In this document: positions 7,693-16,670 of the stretch, piece by piece | Numbering within the stretch: the stretch's first letter is position 1 | Layout: every line of letters starts with the position of its first letter | NCBI GenBank assembly: GCA_964564635.1 | Contig: CAZMAR010000001.1 | Location: 620,001 to 684,000, forward strand | Direction: 5' to 3' | From: Tepidaquicella sp964564635 | GTDB lineage: Bacteria; Bacteroidota; Ignavibacteria; Tepidaquicellales; Tepidaquicellaceae | DNA length: 64,000 nt | Notes under the pieces: model-generated | The model's input: the letters and a program-made list of their open reading frames with translations, nothing else | Databases searched by the model: none | What the model was told of the DNA's origin: nothing | Translations under genes and position numbers: made by a program

Positions 7693-9308
7693 TTTCTTTT
7701 ACTTAAAATCTTAACAACTTTTTTATAATTTTTCTCCGCTCGCTGAATTATTTCCTGAGATTCTTTTAGAATTCTTGCTTTATATTCTTCATCAGTAACC
7801 TTAGGTAAATTAATAAGCACATTTCTATGCGCTCCCCAAATTCCTGTTTCAAGTGATTTTGCACCAACCTCAAGGTCACTCTTTGAGTTAATATTTCCAT
7901 ACTTTGCCATCTCTAACATATATTCCCAGCAGGAATCTGCAATTCGCATAACACTTAATGGAACATCAATGGCTTTTTTTAATCCTTCCTGCATCTTTTC
8001 TTCACGAATTTTTATTTCTTCCTCTGTATTTTTTGGAAGTCGCATCGCATCCATATAATCATTGAATGCATTTGTATCTGCATCAATCAATGGAATCAAT
8101 TCCTGCATTTTATTATGAAGTGGTTTTATGTTTGCTCTCATCTTAGAATCAAGTTTTTCAAATTTCCTCACTCCATAAGTCATCCAGCCCATCATAGCAC
8201 CAAGAGCGGCACCAAGAGCGGCAATCGCAGCAGAAACACTTCCACCACCTGGAGCAGAAGTCCTTGCTCCAACAAGTTCGATAAATTTTCTTAAAGAAAG
8301 AGATGCAAGCGGTTCTTCGGGTTCCCCTTTCACCATATATTCAATAATTCTCTTTTCAGGAATAAATTGAGAAACAGAATTTAAACCAAGTCTTTCCACC
8401 ACCAATCTAATTTTTTGCCTTTCATCAATAATAAATAAATTTTCCTTTTGGATATAATAATCAGCAGCCATAAGCATTGCTTCGAGAGGAATTAATCCAA
8501 CAATTTCACTTCCACAAACTGCAATATTTAATTCCTTTGCATCTTTAACGCATTCTTCAAAGACTATATGAGGTGGAGTTACTTTGTAATTATCAATATT
8601 AACAGAAACCTGCGCCATATTATATTCATCAACATACCATCCTATCGCTTTTATTTGTTTTAATCTTCCCGGTTTTCCATCATTTCTCCCTTGCTCTCTA
8701 ATATTTAAAGCTATTCTATGAGCCTGTTCTTTTGTTCCTAATATGTTAACATTGTAGGCAATCAAAAAGAACCTTACACCTGTAACTGTTGCACCCGATT
8801 TTGGGATAAACTCCTGTGGACCGAAATCAGGTTTCCACTCTGGTTTATAAATTTTTTCTTTTAATCCTTCATATTCGCCTGCTCTGATTTGCTTAAGCAT
8901 TTTCCTTTCGGGATTATTAGAAGCATGTTCATATAAATAAACCGGAACTCCAAGTTCTTTTCCAACTCTTTCGCCATAGCGTAAGGCACACTGAACACAT
9001 TCCTCAATAGTTACATTAGCAACAGGAACAAAAGGGACAACATCAACTGCACCTAATCGGGGATGTTCTCCCTTGTGCTGAGTCATATCAATAAGTTCAT
9101 AAGCTTTTTTGGACAATTGAAATGCTGCCTCAACAACTGAATCCTCATCTCCAACAAAAGTAATTACTGTTCTATTAGTTGATTTACCGGGATCAACATC
9201 AAGCAGTTTTGCCCCTTTCACACTGCGAACAGCATCTGCAACTGCATTAATAATTTCTGTATTTCTACCTTCAGAAATGTTAGGGACGCATTCAATAATT
9301 TTCTTCAT
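7689..9308 (-). CDS. ftcD: glutamate formimidoyltransferase / formimidoyltetrahydrofolate cyclodeaminase fusion
   Basis: Bifunctional folate enzyme: moves the formimino group from formiminoglutamate to tetrahydrofolate, then deaminates it to methenyl-tetrahydrofolate. The transferase part covers about residues 1-300 and starts CVPNISEGRN; His82 in HKGEHPRLGAVD corresponds to the catalytic His of the animal enzyme. The cyclodeaminase part, from about residue 335, carries SAPGGGSVSAA. Both halves are complete, as in the vertebrate enzyme and many Bacteroidetes. No other histidine-degradation gene is in the window. It is convergent with the AlbA-domain gene with overlapping stop codons, and 72 bases separate it from the HAD gene on the same strand. 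Confidence 0.93.
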   Translation of the reverse strand: MKKIIECVPNISEGRNTEIINAVADAVRSVKGAKLLDVDPGKSTNRTVITFVGDEDSVVEAAFQLSKKAYELIDMTQHKGEHPRLGAVDVVPFVPVANVTIEECVQCALRYGERVGKELGVPVYLYEHASNNPERKMLKQIRAGEYEGLKEKIYKPEWKPDFGPQEFIPKSGATVTGVRFFLIAYNVNILGTKEQAHRIALNIREQGRNDGKPGRLKQIKAIGWYVDEYNMAQVSVNIDNYKVTPPHIVFEECVKDAKELNIAVCGSEIVGLIPLEAMLMAADYYIQKENLFIIDERQKIRLVVERLGLNSVSQFIPEKRIIEYMVKGEPEEPLASLSLRKFIELVGARTSAPGGGSVSAAIAALGAALGAMMGWMTYGVRKFEKLDSKMRANIKPLHNKMQELIPLIDADTNAFNDYMDAMRLPKNTEEEIKIREEKMQEGLKKAIDVPLSVMRIADSCWEYMLEMAKYGNINSKSDLEVGAKSLETGIWGAHRNVLINLPKVTDEEYKARILKESQEIIQRAEKNYKKVVKILSKRN

Positions 9309-9380
9309 AATAAATACTTATATATTTATTAAATCAATGTGTTAAGATAAAACTTTTTTTCTGAATATTTAAGGCAAAAT

Positions 9381-10235
9381 TCAGGGTGTGTTTTCGTAAA
9401 GAATTTTCAGAAATTCTCCCATTCCATCTTCATTATTTGTCCTTTTTGTAATAAAATGAGCCATATGCTTAATTTCAGGGACTGCATTTTGAACTGCGAT
9501 ATTTAAACAACCACATTCAAAAAGCTCTCTATCATTATACCAATCTCCGACCACTGCAATTTCTGATTTTTTTACTTTGAGATAGCGAGCAATTTTATGT
9601 AATCCTGTTTTTTTAGAAGTACCTGATTTTCTCACCTCAAGATGAAAAACCCCTAAATTAGAATTCGACCTGTAATATTTTGCTGTTAAAAATAATTTAT
9701 AAGGAAAGTTTAATTTTTTCTGAATTTGTTTAATAACATTTTTCTCATTACCAAGCATAATAATTTCAACAACATCATCAAGATAATCGTAATAATCTTT
9801 GACAAGCACATAATCGGTACCAATTCTATGCATATAATCTTTTAAAACAGAGTTATCTTCTGTATATAAAATCACATCATTATAACATAAAGCAACCCTA
9901 ACAAAGTGAAACTTCGCCAGTTCCAATGCTTTTATAACCTTATTTTGAGGTATAACAGATTTTGAAACAATAGTTCCATTTAACCCCTTAATTAATGCCC
10001 CATTAACAGTCATCAGGGGAACAGTAATACCCATCTGTTCAGCATACTTCACAACCGAAGAGTGAATCCTCTGAGTAGCAAAAGTTATTTTTACCCCCTT
10101 TTCATGTAGTTTCTTACTGTAATATAAAGTTTCTTCTCCAAGCTCATCTTTATCATTGGTTAAGGTACCATCAACATCTGTAACAACTAATTTAATTTGG
10201 GATAATCTTTTTTTAAATTCTGTACTACTAATCAT
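9381..10235 (-). CDS. Cof-type HAD-superfamily phosphatase
   Basis: Cytoplasmic phosphatase of the Cof/HAD-IIB class, commonly acting on sugar phosphates or pyridoxal phosphate. Motif I is DVDGTL with the nucleophile Asp20 and acid/base Asp22; motif II is the Thr in TFATQR; a Lys follows in the middle; and motif IV is GDWYNDRELF. The IIB cap sits between motifs II and III. Length, 284 residues, is typical. Substrate cannot be told from the sequence. It may be transcribed together with ftcD downstream. Confidence 0.85.
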   Translation of the reverse strand: MISSTEFKKRLSQIKLVVTDVDGTLTNDKDELGEETLYYSKKLHEKGVKITFATQRIHSSVVKYAEQMGITVPLMTVNGALIKGLNGTIVSKSVIPQNKVIKALELAKFHFVRVALCYNDVILYTEDNSVLKDYMHRIGTDYVLVKDYYDYLDDVVEIIMLGNEKNVIKQIQKKLNFPYKLFLTAKYYRSNSNLGVFHLEVRKSGTSKKTGLHKIARYLKVKKSEIAVVGDWYNDRELFECGCLNIAVQNAVPEIKHMAHFITKRTNNEDGMGEFLKILYENTP

Positions 10236-10631
10236 TCGCCTTTTAAACTTATATCTCTCCTTCCTCCTAATTTAAAAATATAAATTTTTTTATATAAAAA
10301 AAATGTAATTTTAATAAATATTTACTATTTTAATTATTTTATTTAAGGAGCTTTACTTACAAAAAAAAGATTTTTATAAATAATTACTCTAATTTTTTAT
10401 ATAAATGGATAATTCATTTTTGGAAAAATAGAGCTAAGAATATAACTATAGTTCCATTAAAATATAATCGGAAATAGAATACCGCCCTTGAGTAAAGAAA
10501 TTATTATATATCAGAAAAATTTTTTATTTATAAATCTCGAAGTTTAAGGTTTTTTAGAAATGGTGACCTTTTTTCTTAAAGGGTTGTCATTTATATAGTG
10601 ACAATTTTAAAAAAAAGATATAAATTTAAGT
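10236..10631. other. 396-base intergenic region between divergent genes
   Basis: Very AT-rich spacer between the divergent HAD and YqgE genes. I find no ORF of coding character, tRNA or hairpin terminator. The only organised sequence is near the YqgE end: the inverted repeat at 10584-10604 and a small GGTGACC palindrome at 10562-10568. Confidence 0.5.
10584..10604. repeat. inverted repeat TTGTCA-N9-TGACAA, candidate operator
   Basis: TTGTCA (10584-10589) and TGACAA (10599-10604) are exact reverse complements. They lie 27 to 48 bases before the YqgE ATG, where a promoter would be, and no T tract follows. Confidence 0.3.
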
Positions 10632-11195
10632 ATGAATTCCAGCACGATTACGGTTCCTACAAAGGGAAAAATTTTAATCTCAGCACCTTTTCTAACAGAT
10701 GTGTTTAAAAGGTCGGTAGTATTTTTATGTGAACACGATGAAAAGGGTTCAATTGGGTTTATTATTAACAAACCTACAAAATTTAAATTAAACGAAATTA
10801 TAGAAGATTTTCCGGAATTTAATGCTCCTGTGCTATTTGGCGGTCCTGTTCAAACGGATTTGATTAATTTTATACATCGTGCTGGTGATATAATCAAAGG
10901 CGGGTATGAAATAAATAAAGGGATATTTTGGGGTGGAGATTTTGAAGAACTGAAAAAATACATTGAATTGGGGGTTCTAAATCCAAACGACTTTCGATTC
11001 TTCTTAGGCTATTCAGGATGGGGTGCTGGTCAACTCGATAGAGAAATGAAAGATACTTCCTGGTTTGTCGGAGAAGGGTTGGAAGAATATATATTCAGTA
11101 CAGAGTACAATTCTCTCTGGTCTAAAACCTTGCGAGACCTTGGCAGAGAATTTGCTTTAATTTCATCTTTTCCTGATGACCCATCAGTAAATTAG
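10632..11195 (+). CDS. YqgE/AlgH family protein (UPF0301)
   Basis: Member of the YqgE/AlgH family, whose molecular function is not settled. The N-terminal KGKILISAPFLTD and FKRSVVFLCEHDEKGSIGFIINKP segments are near-diagnostic, followed by LFGGPV and a GYSGWGAGQLDRE motif in the C-terminal half. The 187-residue length is standard. The gene is monocistronic and is preceded by the inverted repeat at 10584-10604. Confidence 0.92.
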   Translation: MNSSTITVPTKGKILISAPFLTDVFKRSVVFLCEHDEKGSIGFIINKPTKFKLNEIIEDFPEFNAPVLFGGPVQTDLINFIHRAGDIIKGGYEINKGIFWGGDFEELKKYIELGVLNPNDFRFFLGYSGWGAGQLDREMKDTSWFVGEGLEEYIFSTEYNSLWSKTLRDLGREFALISSFPDDPSVN

Positions 11196-11272
11196 AACAC
11201 TTTACCCACAAATAAAATTTGATAATCATTTAAATAAAGTTTGAAATTTTATTCAACAATACTTTGTTGTAA

Positions 11273-12760
11273 ATGAAAAAAATCAATATGAAAAAATTTA
11301 TTCTTTTATTTATATCAATTATAATAGTAAATAATATATATTCGCAAAATCCGAATATTCAACTTGTTGAAGCATATCCAAATTTAACATTTAACAAGCC
11401 AGTTCATTTAACTTATAGTCCTGACGGGACAAACAGAATTTTTATTCTGGAACAGAATGGATTAATAAAAGTATTTCCAAATGATTCTAATGTAAATCCT
11501 TCCCAGGTAAATATATTTTTAAACATCTCTAATAAAATTTCTTCTTCAAACGGAGAAGAGGGATTACTTGGACTTGCATTTCATCCAAATTATGTGACCA
11601 ATGGTTATTTCTATGTAAATTACACCGCATCAAATCCATTCAGGACTGTAATATCGAGATACAAAGTTTTACAAGGAAATCCGAATAAAGCTGATTCTCT
11701 AAGTGAAACAATAATTCTAACATTTGATCAGCCATTTTTTAATCACAATGGAGGAACACTTATGTTTGGTTTAGATGGATATTTATATATCTCAACAGGA
11801 GATGGTGGTTCAGGTGGAGATCCATATAATAACGCACAAAACACACAAACACTACTAGGAAAAATATTAAGAATAGATATAAACGACTCTACCCAATCAA
11901 CAAAATATGTAATTCCGCCAACAAATCCATACTACAATAATCCTACTGCGGGGTTAGGAGAAATTTTCGCATACGGATTAAGAAACCCCTGGAAGTTTTC
12001 ACAAGATATATTTACAGGATTAATCTATGCTGCTGATGTTGGACAAAGTTCATATGAAGAAATTGATATTATAGAATCAGGCAAAAACTATGGCTGGCGA
12101 GTTCTGGAAGGATTTAGTTGTTTCAATCCACCGAGTGGATGTGATACAACAGGAAAAACAATGCCAATAAAAGTATATTCTCATGCTGCTGGCGATTGTT
12201 CTATTACTGGCGGTTATGTATATAGAGGTACCCGCAGACCTGAATTACAGGGAGCTTACATATACGGCGATTATTGTACGGGAAGAATATGGATGCTTCG
12301 CTATCAAAATGGATTAGTAACTTCTGACTCTTTATTGATAGATAGTCCATACCTTATTTCTTCTTTTGGCGTAGACCAAAACAGTGAATTATATATCTTA
12401 CATCATTCAACTAATGGAAAAGTATATAGATTTAATTTAAATTCTTCTGTTGGTATAATAAATCAAAATACTAACGCTCCTTATAATTATTACTTAAAAC
12501 AAAATTATCCAAACCCTTTCAATCCAACTACAAAAATAGAATTTGGAATTCCAGAATTTACATTTGTAAAAATTAATATTTATAATTCTATTGGACAAGA
12601 AGTGAGGTCACTGGTAAATTCAAGCCTCCCCGGTGGTCATTACTCAATAATTTTTGATGGAAAAGATGATTTTGGAAATAATTTACCAAGTGGAATATAC
12701 TACTATCGCTTTGTATCTAAATCATTTTCCGAGTCTAAGAAAATGGTTTTAATAAAATAA
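11273..12760 (+). CDS. secreted PQQ-type sugar (glucose/sorbosone) dehydrogenase-like propeller with T9SS tail
   Basis: Signal peptide (hydrophobic core about residues 8-20, cut after IYSQ), then a six-bladed propeller of the soluble glucose/sorbosone dehydrogenase family: EEGLLGLAFHPNY, NGGTLMFGLDGYLYISTGDGG, GLRNPWKFS, AADVGQ.SYEEID and TGGYVYRG are the family's blades in order. The last 85 residues are a T9SS sorting domain (NYPNPFNP, GQEV, LPSGIYYYR), so it is exported across the outer membrane. Members bind PQQ and oxidise sugars, but many such homologues in this phylum have unproven substrates. An alternative Met at 11288 gives a tighter signal peptide; I kept the first. A hairpin terminator follows. 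Confidence 0.85.
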   Translation: MKKINMKKFILLFISIIIVNNIYSQNPNIQLVEAYPNLTFNKPVHLTYSPDGTNRIFILEQNGLIKVFPNDSNVNPSQVNIFLNISNKISSSNGEEGLLGLAFHPNYVTNGYFYVNYTASNPFRTVISRYKVLQGNPNKADSLSETIILTFDQPFFNHNGGTLMFGLDGYLYISTGDGGSGGDPYNNAQNTQTLLGKILRIDINDSTQSTKYVIPPTNPYYNNPTAGLGEIFAYGLRNPWKFSQDIFTGLIYAADVGQSSYEEIDIIESGKNYGWRVLEGFSCFNPPSGCDTTGKTMPIKVYSHAAGDCSITGGYVYRGTRRPELQGAYIYGDYCTGRIWMLRYQNGLVTSDSLLIDSPYLISSFGVDQNSELYILHHSTNGKVYRFNLNSSVGIINQNTNAPYNYYLKQNYPNPFNPTTKIEFGIPEFTFVKINIYNSIGQEVRSLVNSSLPGGHYSIIFDGKDDFGNNLPSGIYYYRFVSKSFSESKKMVLIK

Positions 12761-12787
12761 TAATTAAAAATAGAAATATAAAAATTT

Positions 12788-12822
12788 AAAAGGCACTCAT
12801 TTTTATAGGTGCCTTTTTTATT
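12788..12822 (+). terminator. Rho-independent terminator after the sugar dehydrogenase gene
   Basis: AAAGGCAC (12789-12796) pairs with GTGCCTTT (12809-12816), followed by a run of T. The rest of the 248-base gap to the asparaginase gene shows nothing else. Confidence 0.85.
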
Positions 12823-13008
12823 ACTTTTTAAATAATGGTCTGAATTCTATAATAGTCTTACAAAACTCACAGGCACTACATTTTTTGTGGAAGATATTAC
12901 TATTACCACAGTGTATAAGTTGAAAAAGTATATTTAAACTTTATATACCAATTTTTGCTGTATATGTTAATTTGAAATTTTATTAAGTTGTAAAAAAATA
13001 ATATTGAA

Positions 13009-13497
13009 ATGAAAATTTTATTTATTCAAACAGGTGGTACAATCGATAAAGATTATCCTTTACTTACCAGAGGATATCCATTTGAAATAACCGAACCAGC
13101 TGTTCAAAGAATATTAGAAAATATTAATCCAGCATTTGATTTCGAAATATTACCTCTTTTACAAAAGGACAGTCTGGACCTGACAGAAGAAGATAGAGAA
13201 AAAATACTTCAAGCATGTATAGACTCAGCTGTAAATAAAATAATTATTACACACGGAACAGATACAATAATTGAGACCGCCCAAAAATTATCACAGGTAA
13301 AAGATAAAGTAATAATCTTAACAGGCGCTATGAGACCGGAGAGATTTTCTAATTCTGATGCAGGCTTTAATATAGGAGTTGCCATCGGTGCAATAAATGT
13401 ATTAGACAACGGGATATATATTGCAATGAATGGAAAAATATTTGACTATCAAAAAGTCGCAAGAGATAGTGAAACAGGAAAATTTTTAGAAATCTAA
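13009..13497 (+). CDS. single-domain asparaginase-like protein
   Basis: 162 residues equal to the N-terminal domain of bacterial L-asparaginases: IQTGGTIDKD with the nucleophile Thr, ITHGTDTIIETA with the second Thr-Asp pair, and LTGAMRP. The usual C-terminal domain is absent, and the gene ends cleanly at a stop before a convergent gene, with no continuing frame. Such short asparaginase-domain proteins are found in many bacteria, so this is probably a natural form, not a broken gene. The substrate could be an amide other than asparagine. Confidence 0.8.
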   Translation: MKILFIQTGGTIDKDYPLLTRGYPFEITEPAVQRILENINPAFDFEILPLLQKDSLDLTEEDREKILQACIDSAVNKIIITHGTDTIIETAQKLSQVKDKVIILTGAMRPERFSNSDAGFNIGVAIGAINVLDNGIYIAMNGKIFDYQKVARDSETGKFLEI

Positions 13498-13525
13498 ATT
13501 AATTTAGGATCTTATTTCATAAAAA

Positions 13526-14344
13526 TTACTCGAATATATCTTCCAGCTTAGTAAATTTGTAATTGTTTTCTTTAAGGTAATTCACAATATATGGTAACGC
13601 TTCTGCTGTTCCATATCCCCTACCGTTTATATGGAATATCAAAATGCTCCCAGGTTGTATGTTCCTGATAACTCTATTATATAATCTTTGAGGGGAAATG
13701 TGTTTATCATAATCTCCGCTAACGAATGTCCAATGTACAACTGGATAGTTTAAATTTTTTAATAATGAAAGTGCTTTTTGGTTATAATTTCCACCAGGAA
13801 ACCTAAAGAACATTGTTTTCTTACCAGTAATCTCTTTTAAAACTTCCTCATTCTCTAAAACTTCTTTTCTAATTTCTTCTTCGTTTAATAATTCCGTATG
13901 ATTAAAATGATTTAAACTGTGGTTTTCTATTTCAACAAAATCATATTGAGAAATTTTTTTTAATTCAGCAGAATTCCTGAGAGCAAATTTTCCGGAAACA
14001 AAAATCGTTATGGGAATTTTCTCTCTTACTAAAAAATTTAGAATGGTAGTATCAAAATAAGAAGGTTTCTTATATTCACAGGCATCGAAAGTTAATGCAA
14101 CCAATTTCTCCTTAGTTGGCAATTTTTCAATAATTTCTCCAAGCGAAGCTTTGTGCTTTTCAGAAAGCATAGAATCCATTTTAATGATATTTTTATCAGA
14201 ATCATCTTTAATAACAATATTAGTATTACTCACATTATTAACTTCTTTTTTACAGGCAAGAGTTATAAAAATTATAACAGCAATAAAAGGATTTAAATAT
14301 TTTAGACTCTTCAAAATAATTTTTTTGATTTTAAAATTATTCAA
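13526..14344 (-). CDS. lipoprotein polysaccharide deacetylase (NodB fold)
   Basis: Exported lipoprotein: N-terminal hydrophobic stretch ending ITLAC with the lipidated Cys31. The NodB domain fills about residues 78-272. Motif 1 is TFDAC with Asp87; motif 2 is HSLNH (His142, His146), the metal ligands; motif 3 is RFPGG (Arg181); a C-terminal FHIN holds His238. The second Asp of the usual TFDD is replaced by Ala, a variant seen in one branch of the family. Likely removes acetyl groups from peptidoglycan or another cell-surface glycan in the periplasm. Monocistronic and convergent with the asparaginase gene. Confidence 0.85.
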   Translation of the reverse strand: MNNFKIKKIILKSLKYLNPFIAVIIFITLACKKEVNNVSNTNIVIKDDSDKNIIKMDSMLSEKHKASLGEIIEKLPTKEKLVALTFDACEYKKPSYFDTTILNFLVREKIPITIFVSGKFALRNSAELKKISQYDFVEIENHSLNHFNHTELLNEEEIRKEVLENEEVLKEITGKKTMFFRFPGGNYNQKALSLLKNLNYPVVHWTFVSGDYDKHISPQRLYNRVIRNIQPGSILIFHINGRGYGTAEALPYIVNYLKENNYKFTKLEDIFE

Positions 14345-14464
14345 TATTTAATAATAAAAAATATATCAACACTGAATTAAAATCAAAGTAAATTTAAATA
14401 AAAAATAACATAATTATAATAAATTGTATAAGAGAATTAACCTTATTATTTTTAATCTATTAAA

Positions 14465-16174
14465 ATGAATTCATCAAAAACATTTATTCAGGATAGTTAT
14501 TTTATTGTCTGCGATGTAGAAACGACAGGATTATCACCATACTTAGATAGAATAATAGAAATTTCTCTTATTAAGATTAAAAATGGAGAGGTCACGGATA
14601 ATTTTACAACTTTAATTAATCCGAAAAGACACATTCCATCATTTATAACATCAATGACTGGAATTGGTAATGAAGATGTAATTAACAAACCAACTTTTGA
14701 GGAAATAACAGATGAAATATATAGATACATCTTTGATGAAAGTGAAACCCCACCAATTTTCTCTGGTCATAATGTGTTATTTGATTATAAATTTGTTAAA
14801 GAATCTCTTAGAAGAATAAATCCCAAGAACCATTTTGATTTAAATACTCTATGTACCTGCAAACTTGCACGAAGGTTATTAAGAAAATTAAAAAGTAAAT
14901 CTCTTTCAAACCTTGCAAAATATTTTGGGATAAGGCAACTACGTCACCATCGCTCATATAGCGATGCGATAACAACTGCAAGGATACTTTTAAAATTTCT
15001 GGAGATACTACAGGAAGAATACGACTACGAATATATTGAAGATGTTATTCGTTTTCAGAATAGCAGAATATATACAAAAGAAAATAAATCCCCTGCACTT
15101 AAAAGAATAAATATTAACTTAAAAAAACTTCCCGAAGAGCCAGGTGTGTATTTTATGAAAGATAAATCAGAAGAAATACTATACATTGGAAAAGCAAAGA
15201 ATCTAAAAGAGAGGATTTCTTCCTATTTTCATCATCACACTCAGATATCGCCCAAAATACGAAAGTTACTTTCTTCAGTATATCTCATAGACTATGAAAT
15301 AACAAACTCAGAACTTTCTGCATTAATATTGGAATCCAAACTTATAAAAAAGCACAAGCCAAAATATAATACTGCAATTAAGAGATTCAGATACCATCCT
15401 TTTTTAAAAATAAATTTTCAGTATGACTTCCCTACAATAGAGAGCGTGTATGAAATAGAAAATGATAGTGCATATTACTATGGACCATTTACAAGCAAAA
15501 GTACAATCAATTTACTCTTAAAAGACATTCAAAATAATTTCAAATTAAGAAAATGTGAAAAAAAAGAAATTAAGCCCAATGAAAAAAACTCAAATTGTTT
15601 TTATTATGATTTAAAAAAATGCTATGCACCCTGTAAAAATTATATTACAAAAGAAAAATACTTTAATGAAGTTGAAAGAGTACATAATTACCTAACAGGT
15701 ACTGATGTAAATTCTGTTCAATTTAAATTGCGTTTACAAATGGAAAATTTTTCTGATAAAATGGAATTTGAAAAAGCAGCAGAAATAAGAGATAAATTGC
15801 GAGATATATCAAAAGTAATGAATAACTATAAAGTAATTACATCGGCAATAAATGATAAAAAAGTAATTATTAAATGCGATAATAAAAATAAAAGAGAAAT
15901 TTTTATTATTCACAATGGAAAATTAGTCAATACTTATCTGTTAGATAGTAATAATGAATATGACCAGAGTAATATTCTCAGTGACATTTATGAACAGTCA
16001 GAATATTTATTTTTTTCCCTTAACAAATATTCAAAACATAAATACACACAGGAAGAGTTAGATGAAATAAAAGTAATTTCAAACTGGCTTGCTGTAAATT
16101 ATAATAATACAAGTTTCCTTGAAATAGATGAAGAAACTTCCCAAGAAAAAATTATGAAATTCATAACATCTTGA
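14465..16174 (+). CDS. DEDDh exonuclease fused to UvrC-type GIY-YIG endonuclease
   Basis: Two nucleases in one chain. Residues 12-182 are a DnaQ-like 3'-5' exonuclease with the DEDDh set Asp17, Glu19, Asp107, His162 and Asp167. Residues 220-310 are a UvrC/Cho GIY-YIG domain: GVYF at 227, YIGKA at 240-244, Arg250 and Glu290. Then come four cysteines, Cys364, 378, 386 and 390, spaced as in UvrC, where they hold an iron-sulfur cluster, and a UVR-like helical hairpin (about 415-450). The UvrC RNase H-like endonuclease and HhH domains are missing, so it resembles the Cho-type fusions and probably makes an alternative 3' incision in repair. The gene is monocistronic. Confidence 0.85.
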   Translation: MNSSKTFIQDSYFIVCDVETTGLSPYLDRIIEISLIKIKNGEVTDNFTTLINPKRHIPSFITSMTGIGNEDVINKPTFEEITDEIYRYIFDESETPPIFSGHNVLFDYKFVKESLRRINPKNHFDLNTLCTCKLARRLLRKLKSKSLSNLAKYFGIRQLRHHRSYSDAITTARILLKFLEILQEEYDYEYIEDVIRFQNSRIYTKENKSPALKRININLKKLPEEPGVYFMKDKSEEILYIGKAKNLKERISSYFHHHTQISPKIRKLLSSVYLIDYEITNSELSALILESKLIKKHKPKYNTAIKRFRYHPFLKINFQYDFPTIESVYEIENDSAYYYGPFTSKSTINLLLKDIQNNFKLRKCEKKEIKPNEKNSNCFYYDLKKCYAPCKNYITKEKYFNEVERVHNYLTGTDVNSVQFKLRLQMENFSDKMEFEKAAEIRDKLRDISKVMNNYKVITSAINDKKVIIKCDNKNKREIFIIHNGKLVNTYLLDSNNEYDQSNILSDIYEQSEYLFFSLNKYSKHKYTQEELDEIKVISNWLAVNYNNTSFLEIDEETSQEKIMKFITS

Positions 16175-16287
16175 TAATTAAATACTTATAAATTTAATTT
16201 TATAAAAAAATTTATTGTTTTTTGGTATTCAATTTTAAACAAATTATTTTTAATTTTGAACTGTAAATAATATTAATAAACAAAATT

Positions 16288-16293
16288 AAGGAG
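16288..16293 (+). promoter_or_regulatory. Shine-Dalgarno AAGGAG deciding the GTG start of the ferredoxin gene
   Basis: AAGGAG lies 10 bases before GTG at 16304, and no ATG precedes the conserved AVKITDEC start of the protein. This fixes GTG as the start codon. Confidence 0.75.
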
Positions 16294-16303
16294 ATAGAAA
16301 ACT

Positions 16304-16603
16304 GTGGCAGTAAAGATAACAGATGAATGTATCGCCTGTGGAGCCTGTGAAGCAGAATGCCCCAATAATGCAATATATGAGGCAGGAGTTCCCTGGGTCC
16401 TCGGAGGCGAAGAACATGAACCACTTTCAAATGACTATACTTACGTTGTTCCGGACAAATGTACAGAATGTGTGGGATTCTATGATGAACCTCAATGCAT
16501 TCCTGCATGTCCAACGGAAGCAATAGTTATGGACGAAGACCATAAGGAAACAAAGGAAGAACTTATGGCTAAGAAACTTAGACTTGATGAAATAGGAAGA
16601 TAA
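16304..16603 (+). CDS. 2[4Fe-4S] ferredoxin of the YfhL/Alvin type
   Basis: Small electron carrier with two [4Fe-4S] clusters. The first set is Cys9, 12, 15, 19 (CxxCxxCxxxCP). The second is Cys53, 56, 65, 69, with the eight-residue insert between the second and third Cys that marks the YfhL/Allochromatium subgroup, a group of low-potential ferredoxins. A charged helical tail (about residues 74-99) follows. The start is GTG behind a good Shine-Dalgarno. It lies on its own, ended by a terminator, but close to the Ni/Co transporter and the large redox operon, for which it is a plausible soluble partner (inference). Confidence 0.92.
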   Translation: MAVKITDECIACGACEAECPNNAIYEAGVPWVLGGEEHEPLSNDYTYVVPDKCTECVGFYDEPQCIPACPTEAIVMDEDHKETKEELMAKKLRLDEIGR

Positions 16604-16627
16604 TAGATTTGAAAATAACAATTAATA

Positions 16628-16658
16628 AAAACCCGGAATTTTCATCCGGGTTTTTTTT
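16628..16658 (+). terminator. Rho-independent terminator after the ferredoxin gene
   Basis: CCCGGA (16632-16637) pairs with TCCGGG (16645-16650), flanked by A and T runs and ending in eight T. The cbiM start follows 13 bases later, so cbiM probably depends partly on readthrough or has a promoter inside this region. Confidence 0.85.
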
Positions 16659-16670
16659 AAAATAAATAAT

